Positions 1 to 7,470 of a stretch of 64,000 nt of DNA are shown piece after piece (the stretch's first letter is position 1; every line of letters starts with the position of its first letter). A program made the position numbers and the translations under genes. The notes below the pieces were generated by a model. It was given only the letters and a program-made list of their open reading frames with translations, was not told the DNA's origin and ran no database searches. The stretch is from Cyanobacteriota bacterium SRBZ.bins.94.201705 (GTDB lineage: Bacteria > Cyanobacteriota > Cyanobacteriia > Cyanobacteriales > Cyanobacteriaceae): positions 62,001 to 126,000 of the forward strand of contig JAUQQP010000004.1 of NCBI GenBank assembly GCA_030549855.1, written 5' to 3'.

Positions 1-834
1 AGACACCCCGAGGCCATCAAAAGGGAAATAGAAGAATTGGCGCGTCAGGGATATAAGGAGGTGACGCTACTGGGGCAAAATATAGACGCCTATGGGAGAG
101 ATTTGCCTGGTAGCACAGAAACCGGTAGACATAAATACACATTCACCGACCTGTTATATTATATCCATGATGTGGAGGGGATAGAAAGAATCCGGTTTGC
201 TACCTCCCATCCCCGTTATTTTACCGAACGTCTGATTAAGGCTTGTGCCGAATTGCCCAAGGTATGTGAACATTTCCATATACCTTTTCAGTCGGGAGAC
301 AATGAAATCCTAAAAGCCATGAGGAGGGGATACACCAGGGAGCGTTATCGGGAGATAATAGACAAGATTAGGGAATATATGCCAGATGCCGCCATCAGTG
401 CCGATGCCATTGTGGGTTTCCCTGGGGAAACAGAAGAACAGTTCGAGAATACCCTAAAATTAGTAGAGGAGATTGGCTTTGACCAGTTAAATACCGCCGC
501 CTATTCCCCTCGCCCCAATACTCCTGCCGCCACTTGGCCTAATCAAATCCCAGAGGAGGTAAAAAGCGATAGACTACAACGGTTGAATCGTCTGGTAGCA
601 CAAAAGGCTGCAGAAAGATCACAGAGATACCTGGGAAGGGTGGAAGAAATTTTGGTAGAGGATGTAAATCCCAAAGACGCCACCCAGGTAATGGGCAGGA
701 CGAGGACAAATCGTTTAACCTTCTTTAAGGGGGATTTAAAGCAGTTAAAAGGGAAAATAGTGCCAGTGAGGATAACAGAGGCTAGGGCATTTAGTCTTAC
801 GGGGGAAGTCTTGTTACCAGCAGGCTGTTGTTAA
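1..834 (+). CDS. miaB: MiaB, tRNA-2-methylthio-N6-dimethylallyladenosine synthase (5'-truncated by window)
   Basis: Radical-SAM methylthiotransferase that converts i6A37 to ms2i6A37 in tRNAs reading UNN codons. The reading frame is open from base 1, so the N-terminal UPF0004 domain and the radical-SAM CxxxCxxC cysteines lie outside the window. What remains is the rest of the radical-SAM barrel (motifs [37 protein letters not shown]) and a C-terminal TRAM domain running from about [14 protein letters not shown] to the end. The order and length of these parts fit MiaB better than the related MtaB or RimO, because the LGQNV-like and QSGDN motifs are MiaB-type. The C-terminus (VLLPAGCC) is intact. 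It converges on glnB, separated by 57 bases. The TTG at base 37 is internal, not a start. Confidence 0.93.
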   Translation, partial: RHPEAIKREIEELARQGYKEVTLLGQNIDAYGRDLPGSTETGRHKYTFTDLLYYIHDVEGIERIRFATSHPRYFTERLIKACAELPKVCEHFHIPFQSGDNEILKAMRRGYTRERYREIIDKIREYMPDAAISADAIVGFPGETEEQFENTLKLVEEIGFDQLNTAAYSPRPNTPAATWPNQIPEEVKSDRLQRLNRLVAQKAAERSQRYLGRVEEILVEDVNPKDATQVMGRTRTNRLTFFKGDLKQLKGKIVPVRITEARAFSLTGEVLLPAGCC

Positions 835-891
835 AGGGGAGGGGAGGAGAAGAAAGCAGTAAAAAAGAGGAATACCCTCCCTCTCTAGACG

Positions 892-1257
<366 letters not shown>

Positions 1258-1315
1258 TTATATAGGTTATACAATTTTCCTGTTCTTTTCTAACACCCCC
1301 TAAGCCCCTCTTTTT

Positions 1316-1329
1316 GTAACAATTACTAC
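1316..1329 (-). promoter_or_regulatory. NtcA-binding site upstream of glnB
   Basis: GTAACAATTACTAC matches the NtcA consensus GTA-N8-TAC exactly and sits 86-99 bases upstream of the glnB ATG. The -10 expected about 22 bases downstream would be TTAGAA on the minus strand, a weak match; a better TATA-like stretch (TATAAC, TATATAAG) lies closer to the gene and may serve a second promoter. NtcA activation of glnB is established in other cyanobacteria; its use here is inferred. Confidence 0.75.
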
Positions 1330-1350
1330 AACTTTTCCTAAATCCCCCTG

Positions 1351-1375
1351 GGTAGGGATAAGCCCTTACCCCTAC
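1351..1375. other. Near-perfect hairpin at the rluD 3' end
   Basis: GGTAGGGATAAG is followed after two bases by CTTACCCCTACC, giving an almost perfect 12-bp inverted repeat directly after the rluD stop codon. There is no T-run on either strand, so it is not a classical intrinsic terminator. It may protect the mRNA end or separate rluD transcription from the glnB promoter. Confidence 0.4.
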
Positions 1376-2320
1376 CTATCCTCTCTTTTTCCTTAGGAAT
1401 TCAATTAGTTTTTGCATTTCTGTAGGTATTGGTGCTACAAACTTAAGAGGCTTCCCGTTTTCCGGGTGAGTCAAAGTCAGCCTGAAGGCATGTAACGCCT
1501 GTCCCGTTAATTTGACGCCTATATTTTTACAAGAAGAATACAAAGGGTCTCCCACCAAGGGGTGTCCAAAATGGCTACAATGGACACGGATTTGATGAGT
1601 ACGTCCGGTTTCAAGAGAAAAATGCAGCAGGGAGTAATTACCCAGTTTCTCCACCAGACGCCAGTGGGTGATAGCCTCTTTTCCCCCCTGTAAAACCGCC
1701 ATTTTTTTCCGATGCTTTGGATGTCTTCCGATGGGCAGGTTGATTGTACCACTTTCCCCCGGAAAACAACCATGAATTATCCCAAGATACTCCCTTTTGG
1801 CTTTCCTCTCCTTGATTTGCCTTTGTAAATCCTGTAGTGCCATTTCCGTTTTCGCCACTACTATTAATCCCGTAGTATCTTTGTCTAATCTGTGCACTAG
1901 ACCAGGCCTCTGGACACCGCCTATGCCTTCCAGGTTAGGACAATGGGCAAGGAGGGCATTTACCAGTGTACTATGGGGATGTCCTGGCGCCGGGTGTACT
2001 ACAAAACCCGCCGGTTTGTTTATTACCAGGATATGTTCATCTTCATAGACGATTTCTAGGGGGATAGACTGGGGAATTATCTCTGAGGCTACCGGTGGGG
2101 GGATAGTCACAGCAATCACATCCCCCGCCTTCACTATAGTCTTTTTATCCAAACAGGGATACTGGTTGAGGGTTACCTGTCCTTCTGCTATTAATTTTTG
2201 TATCCTAGCCCGAGACAATTGTTCTATGTTTTTTGCCAGCCACACATCAATTCTTTCCCCACCCTCCTCCACCACCAATTCCTTTATTTTACTCCCATCT
2301 TCTCCTCTCTCCAACTTCAT
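1376..2320 (-). CDS. RluD-type 23S rRNA/tRNA pseudouridine synthase
   Basis: RluA/RluD family enzyme that isomerises uridines in structured RNA, probably large-subunit rRNA. An S4 RNA-binding domain occupies about residues 20-75 (ERIDVWLAKN, RIQKLIAEGQV). The catalytic domain follows, with the family motif HRLDKDTTG; Asp146 is the predicted catalytic nucleophile. The later motif TGRTHQIRVH is also intact. The S4 domain plus 314-residue length favour RluD over RluA or RluC, but RluC cannot be excluded by sequence alone. The ATG start follows GGAGAGAGGAG-like purine-rich sequence. The PAP2 gene upstream on the same strand ends 41 bases away, so co-transcription is possible. Confidence 0.9.
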   Translation of the reverse strand: MKLERGEDGSKIKELVVEEGGERIDVWLAKNIEQLSRARIQKLIAEGQVTLNQYPCLDKKTIVKAGDVIAVTIPPPVASEIIPQSIPLEIVYEDEHILVINKPAGFVVHPAPGHPHSTLVNALLAHCPNLEGIGGVQRPGLVHRLDKDTTGLIVVAKTEMALQDLQRQIKERKAKREYLGIIHGCFPGESGTINLPIGRHPKHRKKMAVLQGGKEAITHWRLVEKLGNYSLLHFSLETGRTHQIRVHCSHFGHPLVGDPLYSSCKNIGVKLTGQALHAFRLTLTHPENGKPLKFVAPIPTEMQKLIEFLRKKRG

Positions 2321-2361
2321 TTTTCTCTTGGATACCTTTCTACTATCTCCTAGGATATATT

Positions 2362-3018
2362 TTAGCTTTTTTTAGCACTTTTAAGGATAGCAATAGACAG
2401 AGAAAATATCACATATCCTAGACAATAAGAAGCCAGAATATCACTCACCCAATGGACTCTTAAATAGGCACTGCTTACTCCCATAAGGATGATTAAAAAC
2501 GTGGCCAAGGAATATAAAAATGGCTTCAGTCTAGGATAATGTTGGGAAACAAAATAACACCAAAGGAAGTATAATAGCAGATTTCCAGCCGCATGGCCGC
2601 TGGGAAAACTCTTGCCGAAGGCATTGGCTACTAGTGGTTCACTGGGGCGAGAAACCGCAAAAAATGGTTTTAAAATTCTGTCTATTAATATGAGAATGCC
2701 TAAGGTAGAAAAAGCTGTAACTTGCGCCTCCTCCCAGTATTTTTTCCTTACCAAAATAACCAGGGATATGAAGACAAATACCCCCGCTACCTCCGCTTCC
2801 CCCAAGAAATAAGATACCCTGGCTACATAGATAAACCAATCGGGCAACTTCTGCCTAATCAATACCAGTAAATTCTCATCCCACCTGCTGGCAACCCCCG
2901 TGACAACAAGGGTGGATATAAAACTAAAACAAATTAGACAAAAACTACAAGCTATTAACTGGGGTTTGTCTAGGTATTGAAGAAAATTCTTGGGTTTGAT
3001 TAAATACTTTAATCTCAT
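2362..3018 (-). CDS. PAP2-family membrane phosphatase
   Basis: Integral membrane phosphatase of the PAP2/phosphatidic acid phosphatase type 2 superfamily, 218 residues with about five or six hydrophobic segments. The three phosphatase motifs are readable: K-x6-RP at residues 117-125, PSGH at 139-142 and the C-terminal H-x3-D at 189-193. The Arg normally found in the SR part of the third motif is replaced: residues 182-183 are Ser-Ser, with an Arg displaced to 187. The substrate cannot be assigned; lipid phosphates or undecaprenyl diphosphate are typical. There is an unexplained long hydrophobic N-terminal part. The ATG start is clear but no strong ribosome-binding site is visible. Confidence 0.85.
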   Translation of the reverse strand: MRLKYLIKPKNFLQYLDKPQLIACSFCLICFSFISTLVVTGVASRWDENLLVLIRQKLPDWFIYVARVSYFLGEAEVAGVFVFISLVILVRKKYWEEAQVTAFSTLGILILIDRILKPFFAVSRPSEPLVANAFGKSFPSGHAAGNLLLYFLWCYFVSQHYPRLKPFLYSLATFLIILMGVSSAYLRVHWVSDILASYCLGYVIFSLSIAILKSAKKS

Positions 3019-3095
3019 CCTGTTATAAACACAAAAACTAGAAAGACGAAAAAGACACCAGGTGTAGATATTGTATCCCGAAAGGAGAAAAAAAA

Positions 3096-3632
3096 CTAAT
3101 ACTGAAAGCCCCCACCAAAAAATTCAAAACAGAAAAAACCAATCACAAAGGAAATAATGGCAATCAAGACGATAATACACGCCACCAGCCAGGGGGGATA
3201 ACCCAGTTTCTGTAAATCCATGCGCAACAGCAAATTAGCTGAGATGATAACCAATAAGTCAGCAAAATAGTCAAAGGAGCAAAAAATAAACACTAAAATT
3301 ACTGACCAAAATAGAATAGAAAAAAATATTTTTACGTCCGAATCGATGCTTTTTTCCAAAAACAGGGCAATAAAACTAAAAGGACTAGTCAAAAATAGGG
3401 AGAAGCCGAGAATCAGAAAAAGCAAAATCAATTTAAAAAATAAAGGAAATGCCCTCAAATATATCAAATAAGCAATGGTAATATTCTCAGCAGAAAACAA
3501 CTTTTGCCAAAAAGGGGCAGTACTGGCAATCACCCACCCTAGTACAATATAGGTGGCAACAAAGAGGATTAGAGAGACTAACAAATTGCCATAAAGCCAA
3601 GAATCCTTGGGGAAAGTCCTGTTTTTCGCCAC
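3096..3632 (-). CDS. Unknown four-helix membrane protein
   Basis: A 178-residue protein that I do not recognise. It starts at a GTG, followed by a basic, soluble first dozen residues and then about four long hydrophobic helices rich in Phe, Ile and Leu. A short charged loop (EKSIDSDVK) lies between helices two and three, and a second hydrophilic loop (MDLQKLGYPP) before the last helix. The tail FFCFEFFGGGFQY is aromatic and glycine-rich. No catalytic or metal-binding motif is visible. It sits 77 bases upstream of the PAP2 gene on the same strand, so they may be co-transcribed, but no functional link is evident. Codon use resembles the neighbours. Confidence 0.7.
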   Translation of the reverse strand: MAKNRTFPKDSWLYGNLLVSLILFVATYIVLGWVIASTAPFWQKLFSAENITIAYLIYLRAFPLFFKLILLFLILGFSLFLTSPFSFIALFLEKSIDSDVKIFFSILFWSVILVFIFCSFDYFADLLVIISANLLLRMDLQKLGYPPWLVACIIVLIAIISFVIGFFCFEFFGGGFQY

Positions 3633-3751
3633 CCTAGTCGTCTAGCAACAAAAAAAGGAAAAAAAAGGAGGAGAAAGAAAATAAGAATAAAGACAAAATC
3701 AACCAGAAACCATCAAGACAATCCACAAATAGCCACAACTGGTGGAAGCAA

Positions 3752-4237
3752 TTAAGACATGTATTGGATAATATAATCAAAATAAGGGGCAGTCTCTTCC
3801 GCCTCCTCCTTGGATAACAAGGCTAACGCCGCCTCTTTTAGACAGCGAATGGCCTCCACCATACCAGCCATAGGCACCCCAAGAGAATTATACATCTCTT
3901 TGACCCCAATAAGGCCAATTTGTTCTATAGGCTCCTTATCTCCTGCTAGTACTCCGTATGTAACTAGACGCAGATACCAGCCAAAGTCCCTTAAACACTG
4001 ATTATACTGTTTCTGGCCAGCAGCGTTGCCCCCTGGGGCGCGGAAATCGGGGCGTTTTCGGAATAATTCGCGACTGGCTTGATCTACAATTTTTTTCTCA
4101 TTTTCTGCCAGGGTTTCGGCAATTTTTATTCTGAATAATCCCGTATCTAAAAACTCTTTTATCCCCTGTAACTCACCGCTACTGGGGTAGCGCAACTCGT
4201 CATCTGCTTTTAGAATGACCTTACTGACTACACTCAT
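3752..4237 (-). CDS. apcD: Allophycocyanin-B alpha subunit ApcD
   Basis: Phycobilisome-core terminal emitter subunit that passes excitation energy to the photosystems, chiefly photosystem I. The 161-residue length and start [18 protein letters not shown] are typical of ApcD and differ from ApcA and ApcF. Cys81 in the NQCLRD motif is the phycocyanobilin attachment site. The AP-type signature [12 protein letters not shown] and the ending [11 protein letters not shown] are present. As usual for apcD, it stands apart from the apcABC cluster. An HLR1-like RpaB motif lies 74-91 bases upstream of the ATG. Chromophore supply is represented in this window by pcyA at 43.4-44.1 kb. Confidence 0.96.
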   Translation of the reverse strand: MSVVSKVILKADDELRYPSSGELQGIKEFLDTGLFRIKIAETLAENEKKIVDQASRELFRKRPDFRAPGGNAAGQKQYNQCLRDFGWYLRLVTYGVLAGDKEPIEQIGLIGVKEMYNSLGVPMAGMVEAIRCLKEAALALLSKEEAEETAPYFDYIIQYMS

Positions 4238-4310
4238 TTTATTAACACGTTTTACAGATTTTCTATGATTAGTTTAACCTAATTTGGTCTTTTTCTTTGA
4301 CTTTCCTTAG

Positions 4311-4328
4311 GTTACAAAATGTTGCAAA
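4311..4328. promoter_or_regulatory. HLR1-like (RpaB) motif upstream of apcD
   Basis: GTTACAAAATGTTGCAAA fits the HLR1 consensus of two (G/T)TTACA(T/A)(T/A) units separated by two bases, with one mismatch (TTGCA for TTACA). It lies 74-91 bases upstream of apcD, written on the plus strand. RpaB, the HLR1-binding regulator, is encoded in this window. Binding here is inferred. Confidence 0.5.
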
Positions 4329-4346
4329 AGACAATAAATCTTAACA

Positions 4347-4769
4347 CTAGGAGGAATGAAACAGTTGGAAGACGCCAAGACAGAAGAGTTTGAGTTTCTC
4401 GCCGGCGTCAGTGGCGGGAGGGAATTTCCCCTCTATCTGCCAGTTGTCGATGGTGGAAAGCCTCCAAGCCTCACCATTGTGGTTAAAGCCGGCGGTGTCG
4501 ATGCCGATAAAACGATGTTGATTGTCTTGTTGTCCCCGATGGAAGCGAATTTGTACTAAAATACTCCTACTCTGTAATTTTGGACTCCAGCCGGGGAAGT
4601 GAAAGCCTATGTCAATGGAATCTGGATCTACTAGTTCAAGAGTATAAGGGTCATTGTGCCATGGTTTCAAGTCTGCCTTGGCAGAGGGGAAATACTGTTT
4701 AAACAGATTAACGATGGTGGCAATCTTACTCGTTATTTCCAAGTCTATGGCTTTGTCTGCCGCATTCAT
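4347..4769 (-). CDS. Conserved-looking hypothetical protein, 140 aa
   Basis: Not recognised. A soluble, mixed alpha/beta protein without signal peptide or membrane segment. The N-terminus is helical and the middle has alternating strands with the aromatic-rich stretch DIGFHFPGWSPKLQSRS, then IDTAGFNHNGEAWRLSTIDNW, which looks like a compact beta domain. No cysteine cluster or nucleotide-binding motif is present. The ATG start is clear, at 4769. It is on the same strand as the 195-residue unknown protein upstream (94-base gap) and apcD downstream (109-base gap containing the apcD promoter), so it is unlikely to share the apcD transcript. A conserved cyanobacterial hypothetical is the best description. 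Confidence 0.65.
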   Translation of the reverse strand: MNAADKAIDLEITSKIATIVNLFKQYFPSAKADLKPWHNDPYTLELVDPDSIDIGFHFPGWSPKLQSRSILVQIRFHRGQQDNQHRFIGIDTAGFNHNGEAWRLSTIDNWQIEGKFPPATDAGEKLKLFCLGVFQLFHSS

Positions 4770-4863
4770 CTATCCTATTACTCCTTACTGTGGTGATGAT
4801 TCCCCATCATAGGAGTAATTCTGGGAAGCTGTAGTGGTTTTGGTCACCACTTCCCTATTACTA

Positions 4864-5451
4864 TCAGATGTTAATGCTACTGGGGGTGTTTTCCGTGGCA
4901 ATAAGACGATGACACCCGGATTCAGGAAATGCCCATTTGTAGATATATTCCTGTGGATTACCCCAACACAACCCTAAATAGATTTCTTCCCTGCCGGCGT
5001 CTAATTCTGCCCATTCTGCCTTTTGGTACAGTTCTTCGATTTTATCATGACTAAGGGGAGAAGAGCGTTCCTCGGAAAGGTAGTATTTATAGCCTTGGGT
5101 TACCTCTTGCCAGAAGGCCAACACTGAATCCTTTGCCTGCATTAAAATCTCTTTGTCACCCTCGATGGGGATTAATTGATTATGGACTTCTGGGAAACGG
5201 AAGGAACGTCCCTTAAAGTTGATTGTACGCCAAACAATGCCAGATACGCCATGTTTTTTCTGATATTCATGGATTTGTTGTTGGAAATCCCGAAAGGCAA
5301 ATACCCTACTTATTTTATTCGTGTCTACAGCCTTAGCCACAATAGGATTGTCTAGTTTCTCCTCCCCATTGAAAATCAGCCTTTTGCCACTCCAGGTAGC
5401 CTGTAATTCCATTTCCAGGAATCTAATCAAGTCTTCCGTGGTGTAAGTCAT
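4864..5451 (-). CDS. Hypothetical protein, 195 aa
   Basis: Not recognised. A soluble acidic protein with many aromatic residues and no transmembrane segment. An N-terminal region resembles a short beta-rich domain (ELQATWSGKRLIFNGEE), the middle has GIVWRTINFKGRSFRFPEVHNQLIP, and the C-terminal half is helical (HDKIEELYQKAEWAELDAGREEIYLGLCWGNPQEYIY). ATG start, with the purine-rich GGGAAAGGGAAT upstream. It could be a cyanobacterial-specific conserved protein, but I see no motif pointing to function. It lies 61 bases downstream of tsaB on the same strand, so it may be read through from the ftsW-tsaB group. Confidence 0.65.
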   Translation of the reverse strand: MTYTTEDLIRFLEMELQATWSGKRLIFNGEEKLDNPIVAKAVDTNKISRVFAFRDFQQQIHEYQKKHGVSGIVWRTINFKGRSFRFPEVHNQLIPIEGDKEILMQAKDSVLAFWQEVTQGYKYYLSEERSSPLSHDKIEELYQKAEWAELDAGREEIYLGLCWGNPQEYIYKWAFPESGCHRLIATENTPSSINI

Positions 5452-5512
5452 ATTCCCTTTCCCTACTCCTATTGTTGCCAGTGAGACCTTTACCCATTTT
5501 ATAATATGAGGC

Positions 5513-6145
5513 CTAGTATAGGGGCAATAGATTCTTCCAGTTGTAGGTAGTTTTTGCCTCCTGATTGTCCATTTTCAGCTGGGATATTTCCAGTAAATAC
5601 TTAGCCGTGTAGGCCAATTTTGCCGGGGATTTTAATATGACTATTCCCTCGGGATATTTTTGTTTGTACTCCTCTAGGATTTCCTGCCATTTTTCTGGTG
5701 TCATCCCACTACATCTCTTCATTTCTTCTAACGGCATTCCCCGGTTGTAACTCTTATAAATTGCGCCATAAATATCGCCGTTACTTGCAGGCATTTCTAC
5801 TGCTATAACAGCCTGTTTTTGTTGTCTTTTTGCTTCTTCCCAAGCCAGCAATTCGGTATTAGAGATGCCTACTACCGGCAGGTTTAATTGTTGGGCCAAA
5901 ATTCTGGCTGTGACTACTCCTATTCTGGTACTAGTATAACTGCCAGGGCCAAGGCTGACTGCTAAGAAATCTAGTTTATCCCAGGAGGTCACCTTATTGA
6001 CGAAGCCAGCCAAAATTTCCTGTAACAAGTCGGCTAATTCTCTCCCCAAATCCCAGGAGTTGTAGTAAAATTTTCCCTGGTAATCTACAAAAGCTAAGCC
6101 TAAATCTCCAGTAGAAGTTTGTAAAGCTAATCCCTGTTTATTCAT
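5513..6145 (-). CDS. tsaB: TsaB, tRNA threonylcarbamoyladenosine biosynthesis protein
   Basis: ASKHA-fold partner of TsaD that is needed for transfer of the threonylcarbamoyl group to A37 of ANN-reading tRNAs. The N-terminal ASKHA motif (LALQTSTGDLGLAFV) and the conserved SLGPGSYTSTRIGV loop are present, followed by GISNTELLAWE. At 210 residues it is of normal TsaB size and lacks the metal-binding and catalytic elements of TsaD. I place the start at the ATG at 6145 (MNKQGLAL, AGG about nine bases upstream) and not at the in-frame TTG two codons earlier. It lies 39 bases downstream of ftsW on the same strand and is probably co-transcribed. Confidence 0.9.
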   Translation of the reverse strand: MNKQGLALQTSTGDLGLAFVDYQGKFYYNSWDLGRELADLLQEILAGFVNKVTSWDKLDFLAVSLGPGSYTSTRIGVVTARILAQQLNLPVVGISNTELLAWEEAKRQQKQAVIAVEMPASNGDIYGAIYKSYNRGMPLEEMKRCSGMTPEKWQEILEEYKQKYPEGIVILKSPAKLAYTAKYLLEISQLKMDNQEAKTTYNWKNLLPLY

Positions 6146-6184
6146 TGACAATTACCTAGATATTCCACTAAAAAAAAAAAAGAA

Positions 6185-7339
6185 TTAGTGACTATCAGCG
6201 GTTTGTGGTGGGGGTGTTGTTTCAATAGCAAGACGAATCAATAAACCTGCTAGAATTAAACTGCTGATAACTGAACTACCACCATAACTGAGAAAGGGAA
6301 AAGGTAAACCGGTAGTTGGCAGTACACCTGTATTTACACCAATATTAAGGAAAGATTGTCCCACAAGAATAACCACAACACCAATACCCAGTAATCGTTT
6401 GACGGGATGATGACACTTTAGGGATACTAAAAAGGCAATGGTAGCATAACTTAGCAGCAACAAGAGGATAAACAGACAGCCTAACAAGCCAAATTCCTCG
6501 GCAAACACAGCAAAGATGAAATCAGTATACTGAAAAGGCAAATAAAACAGTTTCTGTTGTGACATGCCAAAACCTACTCCCAGTGTACCACCAGAGCCAA
6601 TAGCTAGTAAACTTTGGATTAACTGATAACCATCCCCCCTAGCATCTGCCCAAGGATTGAGGAAAGATGTGATACGTTTTAACTGATAGGTGTTAATGGA
6701 GACACTTACCACAGCAGTGAGAATTCCCGCCATGGCAGTCATTGCTAGGTGATTATAGGGGATGTTTCCGGCTAATGCCATCAACCACAGTGTGATTCCA
6801 CATAGTGCAGTTGTACTTAAATTAGGTTGTTTGAGGATACAGGCAAGGGTAAAAGCAAAAATACCTAGCCATGTGCCTTTAATTCGCCAGGGAAGTTTTT
6901 TCCACCTGCCAAATATAATAGCACCCTGTATAACGAGAAAAGGTTTGAGTAGTTCAGAGGGTTGAATTTGAATAGGGCCTATATTCAACCATCTTTCGGC
7001 ACCATTGATATTTTCCCCTAAACCCACTACTGTTAGCAAGATGCAAATGAGAAAAAATAGATACAACCAGCCGGAGTATTTGAAAACCAGAGAAAGGGGC
7101 AATTGGGGTAGGATTTTAAAGAAAATTAGGCCTATTAGCATCCAAAACACCTGACGTTTAAAATAATACCAGCCGTCTCCACTTTCTTGTACTCCCACGG
7201 CATAAGAGGCAGAGAAAAGAGTAATTAAGCCGATAAAAATCCATAAAAATGTCAACCAACGTAGGATTCTTGCCTCAAAACTCCAATTGTTGACGTCTGG
7301 CTGGTAAAAAGGAATAGCAAGAGTCAGAAATTTCCACAT
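6185..7339 (-). CDS. ftsW: FtsW, SEDS peptidoglycan polymerase of cell division
   Basis: SEDS-family glycosyltransferase that polymerises septal peptidoglycan from lipid II, acting with a class B PBP. The 384 residues give about nine or ten transmembrane helices. Family motifs are intact: PIQIQPSELLKPF, the loop GDGYQLIQSLLAIGSGG, AEEFG (with the catalytic-type acidic residue after the QQKLFYLPFQYTDFIF stretch) and the C-terminal TTGLPFPFLSYGGSS. FtsW is preferred to RodA because the N-terminal soluble tail and the FtsW-like P-S-E-L-L-K-P context match, but paralogues are hard to separate by eye. ATG start with GGGAAA upstream. Reads into tsaB. Confidence 0.9.
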   Translation of the reverse strand: MWKFLTLAIPFYQPDVNNWSFEARILRWLTFLWIFIGLITLFSASYAVGVQESGDGWYYFKRQVFWMLIGLIFFKILPQLPLSLVFKYSGWLYLFFLICILLTVVGLGENINGAERWLNIGPIQIQPSELLKPFLVIQGAIIFGRWKKLPWRIKGTWLGIFAFTLACILKQPNLSTTALCGITLWLMALAGNIPYNHLAMTAMAGILTAVVSVSINTYQLKRITSFLNPWADARGDGYQLIQSLLAIGSGGTLGVGFGMSQQKLFYLPFQYTDFIFAVFAEEFGLLGCLFILLLLLSYATIAFLVSLKCHHPVKRLLGIGVVVILVGQSFLNIGVNTGVLPTTGLPFPFLSYGGSSVISSLILAGLLIRLAIETTPPPQTADSH

Positions 7340-7470
7340 GGTTTCCCGGGATTAACATTAAAATCATTAACCTTAAAATTAGCTAGAAAAAATAGTAGTT
7401 AGCCAGGGATTTTACTATACTATAATCATCAGTCATTCCATGAAGGATTGCAGGATTGGCGGAGGGGAGT

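Noticed and set aside
6170-6182. Long A-run between tsaB and ftsW as a terminator T-run
   Set aside because: It is T-rich on the transcribed minus strand, but no stem precedes it, and the two genes are closely spaced.
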